64,000 bases of DNA, taken from contig JABYQU010000018.1 of the NCBI GenBank assembly GCA_022264855.1, positions 372,001-436,000 of the forward strand. Direction: 5' to 3'. The position numbers and the translations under genes are program-made. Below are positions 34,078-45,465 of this stretch, piece by piece; position 1 is the stretch's first letter; each line of letters opens with the position of its first letter. The notes beneath the pieces are model-generated. The model was given only the letters and a program-made list of their open reading frames with translations. It did not search any database and had not been told where the DNA came from. The DNA is from Lenzites betulinus. Its lineage: Eukaryota > Basidiomycota > Agaricomycetes > Polyporales > Polyporaceae.

Positions 34078-37000
34078 ATGGTTGATGCGCGGTATGCTGT
34101 GACAGAACATGGGACTATTGGACTCATACCCCGGCGTGTCAACCGTGAAATCCTGGACACTATGTTCGCATTTCGCTCCGTTGTGCATGTATTGCATTTT
34201 GATCAAGGTCTAGCCCTTCCGGGCGATCTCCTTTTGAATGGAACTCCCGCTTCCATCGTCCCCATGTACGGTTTTTGGCGAGTCAGCCAGTTGCGCTCTG
34301 TGGCAGCTGGACATGGGATTACAAAAAGAGAGACACTAAGTTATGCAGAGTTGCTTGAAGTTTTATCTCAGCATACATGCAACGTGCGATGCCGTTCGTC
34401 GCAGTATCTGTTTAGAATTTTGAAGCATCCTCGCTCTACGAACGTTTGTTTCAGGCCCCAAGTTTTATCAGGGGTTAGAGGACCTGGATTGCCCGTTAAC
34501 GGCGATGATTTGCAACCCACGATGCAAGTTGTTGATATTCGTGTTCAGAATACCATGGGAAACACAGTGCATGATCCAGGAGTTTCGCTTGATCATGGTC
34601 GCAATACAACTCGGACTGAAGCTGTGGAAGATCATGGTGGTGTGCGCGATCATGACCCGCAAATAGAACGTGACGCAACGGAATCAGAGGATAACATGGC
34701 ATACTTAACTGTCGCTGATGAAAACCTTCGACGTGCCATTATATTAGAGTGGGAACAAGCGATGTGTACTGCGAAGCTGAGGGAAGGAGTATGTGCGGTT
34801 TGTGGGCGATATACCCCTGTCAACGATTTGTTGCAGGTCAAATCGTCGCGAATTCGGTTTGAGCTCTTGCAAAATAACGAATTACCCCCAGAGGTTCAGC
34901 CTACGTCTTATAATCGCGCTGCGTATAACGGCGCGATACTTCATCCAAAGGGTCTGGTTCATACAGATCGACGGGGTGCACTGTGGACGTGCAAAGAATG
35001 TAGAAAAGATTTGTGCGAGCGTAATGAGCCTAGGATGCCGTTGTTCGCGCTCGCGAACTGGCTGTACTACGGACATGATCGTTTACCAGAACCCGTTAAA
35101 AAGGCGTTCCTGTCGTCCTCGACGCCTGAGCGGATGTTGGTATCTCGAGCGCGGTCTAGTCGAGTATCCTTCAAGTTCTCGCAGTTGAAAGGGCATCGGC
35201 TTTATGGCACCGACCCGCGCACATCACAGGGCTGCGTGAAAGGGAATGTCGCGATACATCCGCAGGATGCCGCGCATTTAACGGATGTCCTACCTCCGAG
35301 CAACGATGCGATACGTGACACGCTTTGCGCGGTGTTCGTAGGCAAAAGCCAACCTACAAGGCAGAATATTAGAGAATTGTCTCCGGTACTAGTACGAAAA
35401 TCGCAAGTGAAGACCATGATAGACTTTCTTATGGCGAAAAATCCAAAGTATGCGATTTCCGATACCTTCCGTGGTTATAGTCAGCAGAATATGGATAAAT
35501 TGTTCGAAGAAGGTTCGCACGACGATCAAAATGTACTATGCGCGATGGAGATCGGTCACCTTCCGGCGAATGACGCTGTCGAGAAGTCCACCGAAGGATA
35601 CGTTCCGGGTGTAGAGCCGGAAGAAGAGCCCGACGGTGATCTATTGATGGAGAACGTCGGATATACTGAGAGCGATGATGTTACAGCCATGAACCCTCGT
35701 GAGATGACAATGGAAGCTGTAGACCACTGTTTGAAAAAGCGCAAATTCATTAAATCACAAGCTGGAAGTAGATTCATACCTGATTTTAGAAATCCGTCGC
35801 TTCTAACATGGCTATTTCCACACTTGGATCCTTGGGGTATAGGCGGGTTCTTCGACGAACGTCGGGAGCGGCAGTTATCGTTGGATCAGCAATTGAAGTA
35901 TCTGCTTCGGGTCGAGGGATCACTGTTCACCAAGGACCCGAACTTTGCATTCGTATACTATAATATACGGCAGAAGAAGGCGGTGTTTGATTCTGTCACA
36001 TTCCAGGTATCTGTGTCGCAGAGGGATCGCGTTATCGAGGAGATTATGCAAGTCAACATCGAACGCCTGGATGCACTTATGAAGGCTTTCGAGGCAAATC
36101 CACATCATAAACCGTCTAATGAAGAGGATATACGCATCATGAGACTTCTTGCCAAAGTGAACGTAATTTCGCATGACTTACCGGGGTCGAATGGGTACAA
36201 GATACGATTGAGGAACCAAATCAGAGGTTTGATCTACAGCCAGGGAACCCCGACGCTTTTCATCACTCTGAATCCCTCAGATAGGGACCATCCACTCGTA
36301 CGCTTGTATGCTGGGCATGAAATCGTCATAGAGGACCACATGCGAGGAGAGGAGCTGTCACAATGGCAGCGGACGAAACTAGCAGCTCGGAACCCGGCAG
36401 CGTGCGCCAAGTTCTTCGATAAGATGATGACCCAGTTCATAGATGTCATTCTGAAGTTTGGAAGAGACGAGAAGGGCCTCTTCGGGAGGTGTAAAGCATA
36501 CTACGGCACGGTGGAAGCGCAGGGCAGAGGTACTCTGCACTGCCACATGTTGGTTTGGTTGGAAGGTCATCCGTCGCCACAGCGCATGCGAGACAAGATG
36601 GTGTCTTCAGAGGAGTATCGAGAGATGATGTTCGGGTGGCTAGAGTCGGTCATCAAGTGCGAGTTACCTGGCACGCAGGGGGTGCAATCAGAACGACAGG
36701 GCCACCCTCTGCCTAGACCGAAGCGTTCAGAAGAATCGCACAATGCACATCCGGGGGATATCGCTGCGCCGTCTATAGAAGGATTTCGGGATCCTGCTGA
36801 TTTCGAGGCGGCCTTCAATGGGTTTGTTACGGAGCTGGTGAAGGAATTCAATTGGCACGAACACAACGCGACATGTTTCAAGTATGCCAATAAGGGTCTG
36901 ATACCGAAGGATGCAGAGCAGCAGGACGCGATATGCAGAATGCGCATAGACGGCAGCACTCGAGCTCGGACCGAGATAGACGACGAGACGGGCGCGATTC

Positions 37001-40000
37001 TTTTGCGACGTTTACACCCGAGAATTGCAAACTACAACGACTTGGTTATCTTCCTGATGAAGTCCAATATGGATATCAAATTCATCGGTTCCGGTGAGGC
37101 CGCCAAGGCACTACTATATTATATCACGGACTATATCACGAAAGCCTCACTCCCTGCACACGTCGGCATTGCCGCCTTGTCGTATGCCATCCAGAAGACT
37201 AACGAGAAATTTCCATCCATGACGGAGAGCGGTGAGCATTTCCGCCCGAAGAGTGCACTGAATATGGTTGTAAATCGCATGATGGCACATTAGGAAATAT
37301 CGCACCAGCAACTTATGAGTTATCTCGTAGGCGGAGGAGATGTATACACGAGTCACAAATATCGAGTTTTGCACTGGGGCTCGTTCGACCGCTTGTTCAA
37401 GCAGGCGTTTTCTGGGGTCATTGGGAGTGGCTTTGCAGAGAACCGAGCATCTGTTAATGGACAGCGTGAAGTAGCCGAGGACGAAAATGCAAATAGTATC
37501 GAAGGTGAAGAAGACAGCAGTGACGATGAGGACATAGAGGATACTACAGGAGGTGCGGATGGCGAAATGTTCTCGCTGAGCATGCAGCAGGGAACAATTT
37601 CAGCAATGAGCCAACAGCAAGACTACGTGTACAGGAGCAAAGACTCACCTTTTGATCGCCTCAGTCTCTACGAGTTCGTTGCGAGAACGACGAAGGATAC
37701 AATGCTAAGGGATGCGGCACGGCGCGCACCTCATCGACGCGAGGACGTTAATCCACAGACAGACACGAATATGGCAGCAGAAGCGAGCAATGCACGACCT
37801 GGTCAAAAACCGCTCCCTCGGGGCAGCTTCTCGTCGTCGGAACACACTCAGTATGACACTCATATTCTGCGCATGAGGCAGGATTGCGACGTACCTGTCA
37901 TACTAGGAGACCGAATTCCACGTTCCGATAGAGGTGACGAGGAAAAGGAGGCTTGGGCGCGCATGATGCTTATCCTGTTCGTTCCATGGCGTCGTCCCTC
38001 TGATCTGCGAGCAATGGACGAGTCTTGGGTAGAGGCGATGGCATCAAGGAGACATCAAATATCGCCTGCTCATGAGAAGATCATACAAAATATGAACGTA
38101 CTGTCTGAGTGTCGGGATGTTCGGGATGGGCTTCGTGAGATGCGTCGTGCAGAAGCAATGGCATTGTTGAAAGTATCCGGCGGCGGGATGTCGGGTGATA
38201 CAGCCACCCATACGGGCTTGGGAGACGAGAACGTCAGTGAAGATTATCAACTGTTCGACAAGGGAGATTCTTTCGACGTATACGAGGATGCAGAGAACTT
38301 ACGGGCATCGGAGGACGTCCTCAACGCCAAGATCGGTCCACGTGCGCGCGAGGTATTGGATATGTGTTACGACCATTCAGATCGTTTGGATGTCGATGAG
38401 CGAGACTCTAGGTATGGTAGAAAGGCTAGAATACGTAGCGAGGATGATGACGGTATGCTTTCTCAGCATATGGCGTTAATGCGCGATTTGAAACGGGAAC
38501 GGCGCCCCGTATTCGCGGGCGAGTTGCGCCAGGAGAACGCTCGCGCACGTAAGCGTAGAAGGGTCGCGGAAGTGGTGGAGTCGTTTAGTACTGAGGTGTT
38601 GGGGAGCACAGCTATCGAGCCCGCTACTGCGCAGCAAGAAGGACCGAGTACCGAAAAACCTGGCATCGAGGATCTGATAGAGAAGATAGTTACGGAAATG
38701 GGATTAGCAAACAACGCTGAACAGGAACAAGCATTTCGTACCATTGCCGCTCACGTCGGACAGTCTGGTGCGGACCAGCTGTTAATGTATATTGCGGGGG
38801 TTGGCGGGACCGGAAAGACTCACGTTATAAAAGCGGTATTGAAGTTGTTCGAATCGCTGGGAAGGTCTAGGGAAATACTCGTTGGCGCTCCTACCGGAGC
38901 TGCGGCATTGAATATAGACGGATATACCATGCACGCATTAACCATGCTTCCGGGAAATGGCAAAGCCCGGCTGGCTGAGTTGAGGCGGCTGTGGGGGCCA
39001 GTACGTTACTTGGTCATAGACGAGATCTCGATGATAGGTGCAAAGTTCCTTGGCGATATATGTAAACGGATTCAACAGGCTAAAGCGGACGATGGAGCAC
39101 TTGCCTCACTTCCCTTTGGTGGTATCAATGTCATATTCACGGGAGACTTTGGGCAACTGAAGCCGGTACGCGCAGCGACGTTGTACAACCACGATTTGAT
39201 CAATAATCCCGGTCTGCAGCATATCAGAGATGCAACGGGACACAACAGCTTACTAGGTGTATTCCTATGGAGGCAAGTACAAACCGTGATCAAACTTACG
39301 AAGAACCAACGCCAGGCCACAGATCCTGTGTACGGCGAGTTGTTGTCGCGAGTTCGGAAGGGTCAATGCCGCGATCGAGCGGCGTCAGGAGACGTTAATG
39401 GCAGTGACGCGGAGATACTGTACCGCAGAGTACTTCAGCAGGCCGTACGAAAGGATCCAGATAGCTTGCGAGCTTTCAAAGACGCACCTATCATCGTTGG
39501 CACCAAAGCTTTACGCGATGTGCTGAATGCACGTGTCATTGCCCACAAATCAAAGCAAATGAAAGAAGAGGTGAACACATACCATTCTATCGACAAGATT
39601 GGCGGAACGGAGGCATCCGGAGAGGTCAAATGTGGCCTTTGGAAGCTGCCGTCTAGTATATGCGAGGACTCGCTCGGTAAACTTCCGTTGTTTGCTGGGA
39701 TGAAGGTTATGATCAGAGAAAACATAGCGTTTAGTAAGAAGCTCGTAAATGGGGCAGAAGGAATCGTGACTGACATAGTCTATGAAGAGGTTGACGGTGT
39801 TCGCTATGCCACGGTCGTGTATGTGCGTGTTGCGGGTGCGGGAAAGATATGTGATGATCTTGAAGATGATATTGTGCCCGTCTTCCCGGAAAGTGTTCAT
39901 TTCAAGTGCACTATGAATGTCGGTGGAGTCAAGACGGTGAAATCGGTCTCCAGGAAACAGCTACCGTTACTGCCGGCATATGCGTACACGGACTATAAGA

Positions 40001-40287
40001 GCCAGGGAAAGTCACTCACACGAGCAATCGTGGATATTGAGAGTGCAAACTCGCTGCAGGGGATTTATGTAATGCTCTCTCGAGTGCGCTCCCTTGAAGG
40101 TTTGCTAGTACTGAGACCGTTTTCTGTAGCGAAACTTTGTGCGCGCCTTTCGCAGGAACTTCGGCAGGAGTTAGCCCGCATCGATGTTTTGGTCCAGAGA
40201 ACGACTGCGCAATATAGGATAGATCGACGTATGGGTTACGGAGCACAGCACAGTTACACGGGAGACTCCCAGATGATGGATGTTTAG
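34078..40287 (+). pseudogene. Helitron Rep/PIF1-type helicase with one in-frame TAG
   Basis: A single frame runs from 33973 to 40287, broken only by TAG at 37291-37293; the first ATG is at 34078, so up to 2069 codons. Order: Cys-rich region (CAVC ... CKEC, about 34790-35020), Helitron-like N domain, Rep nuclease with the HUH motif as GTLHCHMLVW (His codons at 36538 and 36544) and two Tyr in YITDYITK (37120 and 37132), then after the stop a PIF1/RecD-like SF1 helicase with Walker A GVGGTGKT (about 38800-38820), Walker B VIDEISM (about 39015), and a late motif YKSQGKSLTRAIVD. Rep nicks and transfers single-stranded DNA and the helicase unwinds during rolling-circle transposition. The stop falls between the Rep and helicase domains, in a stretch that resumes family-like (SHQQLMSYLVGGGDVYTSH). 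As read the gene is inactive unless the stop is read through. Confidence 0.88.
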
Positions 40288-40379
40288 TACTATACAGTAC
40301 TATAACCAATGACATGGCGAATAGATCCTCCCAGCTTAGCGCCTGAGACTTCGGCAGTATGTGTGCGTATTTGGGTGCT

Positions 40380-40413
40380 GCGCGCTAGTTTTTGAGCGCG
40401 CCAAATCCTCTAG
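40380..40413 (+). repeat. Helitron 3' terminus: hairpin plus CTAG
   Basis: GCGCGCT (40380-40386), loop of 8, AGCGCGC (40395-40401), then 8 nt and CTAG (40410-40413), next base T. Spacing and layout match canonical Helitron ends, 93 nt after the helicase stop codon. Confidence 0.82.
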
Positions 40414-40882
40414 TACAAAGTCAGGGTGCGATGCTTCCTTGGGACACGTCTGCTCATACGACGCAGAGCATGTTGCATGAGAAAATACTCTGCTCTCAAC
40501 GCTAAGTAGGATATTAACATTCATACGTCGGCGTGTGGTAAGCAACACAAAAGCCGGATCGATGTGTAACGAGACGTCCTGGCGCTGAGGATAGTTATTC
40601 GTAGGTACTTCGAGTACAACTTGGTTACAGATATGTTTCTATACTTCGACTGCATGAGCATGAGGGGCTATAAGAATTCGGCGGGAGGCGAGCGGAGGGT
40701 CTGCTGAAACCAATGAAAGGCGTGATTCAGCTACAAGTTAACGAAGTTACAGATAGGACAGGAACAGACTTTGAATGGGCACTAAACAGTCCCCTCCCAA
40801 CGAGTCTCTATGTTGCAGAGTATAGAGAAAAGACTGATCATATGTGTGAGCGCATCGTCTAATGTAAAAAGCGATTAAGTGC

Positions 40883-41764
40883 TCACCGGTTCAATGCGTT
40901 TTCTATGCCAGGATAGTCTACTCGGCGCATGTCGAGTAGTCGGGTTCCTCGTAAGGTGCGCCTCAGTACCACGAATTCCCCGGTGATTGGCGGGGAGTGC
41001 ATATAGCGGACAAACGGGTTCGCAGGGCGCCGTGGGGTGGAGGGGAGGAGGTACCATATACTATACAGCTCCCAGCCACGGCCGCGTCCTCCGAAAAGGC
41101 GGAACACCACAGGGATGGAGCGTTCGTCCACTATGCCTCGGGTTGTCCATACGTCGGAAAGAATTGGATAGTCGATACCAGGGCCATCCGAGATGGACAT
41201 ATGCACAATGGGGACTGTCCTGATTCCAGCCGGACCGGTGAGTGGAATGACAAATGCTCGGACGAGACGTAGCTTGGATATAGTCAGTGGCAGGCATATG
41301 GAGAGGGTATTAATCTCATGTCTTCGCACCTGTCGAGTAACGTTGTTGTCGGGGCAAGGCTGAGCGTTGAAAGATGGATTCATATCTTCGTGTCCGGTGT
41401 GTGATCGGGGAGCGTGCGGATGGAAATCATCAAGATGGAGGAATATATGAGTACGGGAATGTTTGTATGTCGGAGGTGCGAATACGTGCTTATTAGCTAT
41501 TAGCAGACTGAGTAGTGCAGAGTATGCTTCACTGGGTTGCACGTACGCCAACCAACCATGCCCTTGGTGCTTGACGAGATCAATCAGCGGTATCTTAGCC
41601 GCCGCCGCAAGGATTGAGGTAACGCATGTCTGAGTTAAGAACATGGGGTGCTCCCCAGAAGTGTGTGCAAGCGATTTAGATGAGGGTGGATAGATTCGTC
41701 CGTGGCCATGGCCGCGGATTAGTGGGGCGGGGTACTTCTCATCGTGGAACAAGCAAGCGCTCAT
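40883..41764 (-). CDS. hypothetical protein, unknown family
   Basis: The frame is open from 41887 to a TGA at 40883; the first in-frame ATG is at 41764, but the protein-like frame extends upstream, so a 5' exon is probably missing (an acceptor ctag lies near 41898). An in-frame 57-nt segment, 41273-41329, starts gtgcga and ends ccaag, with a plausible branch site, and is likely an intron; without it the product is about 274 residues from the ATG. The end could also be a donor (ccg|gtgagc), so the 3' end is uncertain. I recognise no domain. It is divergent from the kinase gene on its right, about 290 nt from its ATG. Confidence 0.5.
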   Translation of the reverse strand: MSACLFHDEKYPAPLIRGHGHGRIYPPSSKSLAHTSGEHPMFLTQTCVTSILAAAAKIPLIDLVKHQGHGWLAYVQPSEAYSALLSLLIANKHVFAPPTYKHSRTHIFLHLDDFHPHAPRSHTGHEDMNPSFNAQPCPDNNVTRQVRRHEINTLSICLPLTISKLRLVRAFVIPLTGPAGIRTVPIVHMSISDGPGIDYPILSDVWTTRGIVDERSIPVVFRLFGGRGRGWELYSIWYLLPSTPRRPANPFVRYMHSPPITGEFVVLRRTLRGTRLLDMRRVDYPGIENALNR

Positions 41765-42054
41765 GGTGTAGCCCGACGTGAAGCGCACGATCTGAAGATC
41801 TGGATCTGGAATCTTATCGGTAAATCCCGGGGTGTAGTTCCACTTCGTTCCTCTACTCCGAATTGATGTGTCTTTTCCCCACAAGTAACTCTTTCTCTAG
41901 CGGATTTCGTGCTGGGAGTGACATGATGGATCAACACATCATTTGATTATGGCTGGTGCGTATAAGACGTCTGGCGTTTGGTAAGTCAACGACGACTGCT
42001 CCGGGGATACATTTCCTCGGCAAAGTACAATCTCGCCACGCTTTCTAGCTCAAG

Positions 42055-43732
42055 ATGAGCCGTATTTTTGCCTCAGTTCCGCTCGCAGGTAGGTCGCGTG
42101 TTAATACCAGTCGAATGATGATCACTTATGAACAGAACAGGGCCCGGCAGCAGAGAACGTGCGGCACATGCAGCTGCTCGTGGTGAACATCTTGTCCGCG
42201 ATCAAATGGCTCTCGTTGAAAGAAACCGATACTTCGAGAATATAACGGGTTTCACTGTCGTCTCCGAAGGGTCAGTGAGCGCAACTTCAAAAATCGCGTG
42301 ATATTGATTCTTTTCCAGGGCATACCGTGCCAATGTTACGGACGTTCTCCTTGGGCGATGTAAGTGGATTTTTCGATTGATGCTTGTGTGGCTGACTGGG
42401 TATACTGCGTAGACCACGTCCAGCGCCCACTGGGCCATGGATCCTTCGGCACGGTTGTGCGTGCCGAAGATGGTTTGACAGGTAGTCCGGTCGCGGTCAA
42501 GGTGCTACACAAGATTCGCGGACTACATCGTGATCCCCGGCGAGAGCGACGAATTTACGACCTTCTGGTTGCTGGATGTAGTCCTCGTATCTCGTAAGTG
42601 CATAAAATCGTAAACCTTAGCTCTACTCATGATCGTACAGATTGTTTGCAGAAGTCCTGAGCGACGGGGCTGATCGTGACATATATTGTACGGTGTTCGA
42701 GCTCTGTGCAGCCACCCTTTACGAAACCCTGAGGGGCGCCGGCGGCCTGCTACCTTTTTCTGCTCGTCATATGCGCGAGATCTCGTATCAAGTGGTGTTG
42801 GGCCTGGAATGTAAGTAACGATATAGGTATTCAGCGTCATGTCATGCTGATTGAGAGCACCAGACTTGCATTCTCTGGATATCGTTCACTGCGATGTGAA
42901 ACCTGATAACATCGCCTTCAAGACATTCGAGGTCACGACCGTTCAAACAATGGATGGCTCCGGCCGTTTCAAGGCGAAGGTATGAATCATGACGTCTGTC
43001 GCTACGCGCAAGCTAAGAGTTACTCAGAACATACTGAAGTCCACTGCGCTCTGTATCATAGACCTCGGTAGCGCTATGACTTCATCGGAAGCAGCCGCAG
43101 CACCTGTTGTTGTCTGTGCGAAGTCGTACCGTCCGCCGGAAGTGGACCTTCGTGAGTACGATACTGTTTCGTGATGCCTAACTATACTGATTGGCTCCAG
43201 GCATGGCACTCACCCGCGCCGTCGACGCTTTCGCTGTTGGGTGCATTATAGCGGAGGTGTATTTGACGCAAAACCTGTTTGATCCCGCCTTCTCGTCGAC
43301 CTCCGAACATCTCGCCTTAGTGGATCGCATCGCAGGCCCGTTTCCTCCTGGATTTGCTCGGGTGATTAATAGAGATCGGCCTGGCACCTTTCGATTACAG
43401 CCGAAGGTGGAAGCAGTGTTCCCGCCGCCAAGCGCGAAGTGGCCTAGAGGGCAAATCGTAGCCTCTGCTCGCCGAGTTCAACAAGCCAAGCCTATTTGTG
43501 TGAGTTGTATTGATATTTGAGTGCTTATCTTTGTACTTACGCGCTTGCGCGCAAGACTCGAGTTCATGATGTCTTGCTGGCCGACCTTCTGAAGAAACTA
43601 CTGATGCCTGACCCGTCGCTCAGAGTTAGCCTGGCCGCAGCCTCGCGGCACCAGTACTTTGATAACCTGTCAGCCGGGCTTGAAGCTGGACAGCTTCCAC
43701 TCGCGGCCTTCATCGCTCCGTCGGGTAGATAG
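42055..43732 (+). CDS. protein kinase, divergent LAMMER/CLK type
   Basis: Nine exons: 42055-42088, 42141-42270, 42319-42359, 42413-42593, 42641-42810, 42864-42979, 43028-43151, 43201-43499, 43556-43732 (1272 nt, 423 residues). The kinase core is complete: Gly loop GHGSFGTV, Lys in VAVKVLHK, catalytic loop HCDVKPDN, and the metal-binding motif as DLGSA, where Leu replaces Phe. The segment SEHLALVDRIAGPFPPGFA sits where CLK kinases have their EHLAMMERILG signature, so this is a diverged LAMMER relative. CLKs phosphorylate Ser/Arg-rich splicing factors in the nucleus. The activation-segment end reads SYRPPEVDL where the family has YRAPEV, so activity and specificity may have shifted. The acceptor of exon 7 could also be 13 nt downstream in a different register; the chosen one keeps the frame. 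Confidence 0.85.
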
Positions 43733-44463
43733 GTGAATGTCTTCTTTCAGATATGTTTTTATTAGGCCCGGAAGTACAGCGTTACACGGCGTTAGCCACC
43801 TTGTATCTATGGACGTTTATGCACACAGCAACTTAGATCGTATACACCGTGTGTGATGTTTCGCGAGCGCTCGTTTCATGTGCCCACGCCGCGCGCGCAA
43901 CTAAACGTCACGCGGACGAATGGCAGAAAGTCCGGCGTTGTAAAATTCTTGTTCCCTCTTCCCCGTTCGGCTTTGAGGGCAAGATGGGGAGTCCGTAGCC
44001 ACTTCACGCCAAGTATATTACAGCCTTCAGTGATTTCTACAATGCCCCCTCGGCGCTCTTCCCAGGTCCCCGCAGGTGGCAAGTCATGTGACTGTAGACT
44101 TGTCTGGAACTTCCCGCGAGCACCGCTATTGGTCTGAGTGTGGCAAGTGCTTTGCTCCTTATCCCCACTACGCCGCTCCCGTCAAGTACATATGCACTAT
44201 TAGCAAAGCTTAAGTGGTGATCAGCAGTCTTATGAGGTGATTCCTACCGCGTTGGATGACTCTCAGTACTATTGGTGGCAATATATGCATATAAAGATAA
44301 GTATAGTAGGGTTACATGTAGACAACGAACGATAAACTGTGTAGAATGGTAGAATAGCAATGCTGGGGTGTTTGCCATTCTACCATTCTTCCACTTTGTG
44401 TCGTGAGCATCATTTGGAATGTTATCGCCAATCATTTTGCCACGTGGATCTTGCTTCATAATC
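43733..44463. other. intergenic stretch
   Basis: No gene visible. It contains one strong hairpin (44343-44389), listed separately. Confidence 0.5.
44343..44389. repeat. hairpin with perfect 13-bp arms
   Basis: AGAATGGTAGAAT (44343-44355) and its exact reverse complement (44377-44389) flank a 21-nt centre that adds four more pairs after one mismatch. It ends 75 nt before the ATG at 44464, so it may lie in that gene's 5' UTR or promoter. Confidence 0.7.
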
Positions 44464-45032
44464 ATGAGTCAATGCTTATTGATGTTTGTTGACTTTGACG
44501 ACACTATAAATCACATCAAACCAGACGGTTGTCCCTCTTTCAGACCTTTGCCATCATCTTGTGCCATGTCCATCACTCGTGCCAGCATTCACATTCCAGA
44601 AAGTGGAAACGGTGTTGTATTTTGGTTTGTAACAAAGGTTCTATCATTATAACTATCAGTCTAATGTCAAATATCTACTAGTTATGAAGCCAGAAACTCT
44701 GTGCGAGTGATTTATACCCCTCGTCGCATGAGATTAGAACCCGGTGAGATATATGCGATTGACTTGTAAATGGCATGTATACTTACTGGGTAATTCTTTC
44801 AGAATTACCTGGACATGCTGCCCTTGTTATTCAGAGTGTTGCGACTCAAACGCTTCAAGCATACCTTGCCCACTCTATTCAAGTTTCTATCCATACAGTT
44901 GTTAGAGCTCAAGTTTCTTTGACCACCAGTTCTTCTGATTTCCAGTCCCACATGGAACGTGGCCGTATCTTGACAGATATGTTTTTAGACTGGTTCGATA
45001 TGATTGAGGAGCGTGACGGGGTTGAGCAATAA
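44464..45032 (+). CDS. hypothetical protein, 150 residues
   Basis: Three exons: 44464-44624, 44682-44743, 44803-45032 (453 nt). The exon 1 donor (tg|gttt) was chosen because it is the one that lets the frame enter exon 2 without a stop. No signal peptide, membrane segment or known motif. The gene is followed by a minisatellite and then by another small unknown gene in the same direction. Base composition is more AT-rich than in the housekeeping genes on the left of the window. Not recognised. Confidence 0.5.
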
Positions 45033-45098
45033 ATATTATGTAGTTTTTTAGACATTCGTAAATTCATTTTTCATAGGTGACAACATTTGAATACCTAT

Positions 45099-45315
45099 GG
45101 TCCCGACCAGATGTGAGTTGGGTCCCGACCAGACGTGAGTTGGGTCCCGACCAGACGTGAGTTGGGTCCGACCAGATGTGAGTTGGGTCCGACCAGACGT
45201 GAGTTGGGTCCCGACCAGACGTGAGTTGGGTCCCGACCAGACGTGAGTTGGGTCCCGACCAGACGTGAGCTGGGTCCCGACCAGACGTGAGTTGGGTCCC
45301 GACCAGACGTGAGCT
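45099..45315 (+). repeat. minisatellite, 10 copies of a 21-22 bp unit
   Basis: Ten near-identical copies of GGGTCCCGACCAGACGTGAG plus TT. Two copies lack one C (21 bp). Variants are few (GACGTGAGTT, GATGTGAGTT, GACGTGAGCT), so the array is young. It lies between two small unknown genes and about 150 nt upstream of the ATG at 45466. Confidence 0.95.
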
Positions 45316-45465
45316 GTAACTCAAATAGGCATTTTTTAGAAATTTCTACTAGTCCTCTGAAATTTTATGTATTGCATACATTTGCCACCTGCCGCCTGCA
45401 TTATATAAAGAAGCTGTTCATCTTTGCTCTACCAGCCACCAACCACCATCCCACGATCTCCCCTC

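Larger units (their letters stand above)
33487..40413 (+). mobile_element. Helitron, near full length; 5' boundary uncertain
   Basis: The element carries one Rep-helicase frame (34078-40287) and a recognisable 3' end: hairpin at 40380-40401, 8 nt, then CTAG at 40410-40413 followed by T, as expected for a rolling-circle element inserted between A and T. The 5' TC terminus was not found and could lie anywhere from about 32.7 to 34.0 kb; the start given is only the first ATG with plausible splice signals upstream of the main frame. A palindrome AGGCGCC-TGT-GGCGCCT at 33306-33322 lies in the candidate 5' zone. Confidence 0.75.

Noticed and set aside
18995..37293. Idea that TAG is read as sense in this genome (three TAG codons interrupt otherwise intact frames)
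   Set aside because: TAG ends normal genes here (Munc13 at 10688-10690, kinase at 43730-43732), the helicase and GH18 A are fast-decaying classes, and GH18 B has sense codons at the same places.
45064..45324. Minus-strand repetitive frame across the minisatellite
   Set aside because: Open only because the 22-bp unit lacks stops in that frame; no start context or flanking exons.
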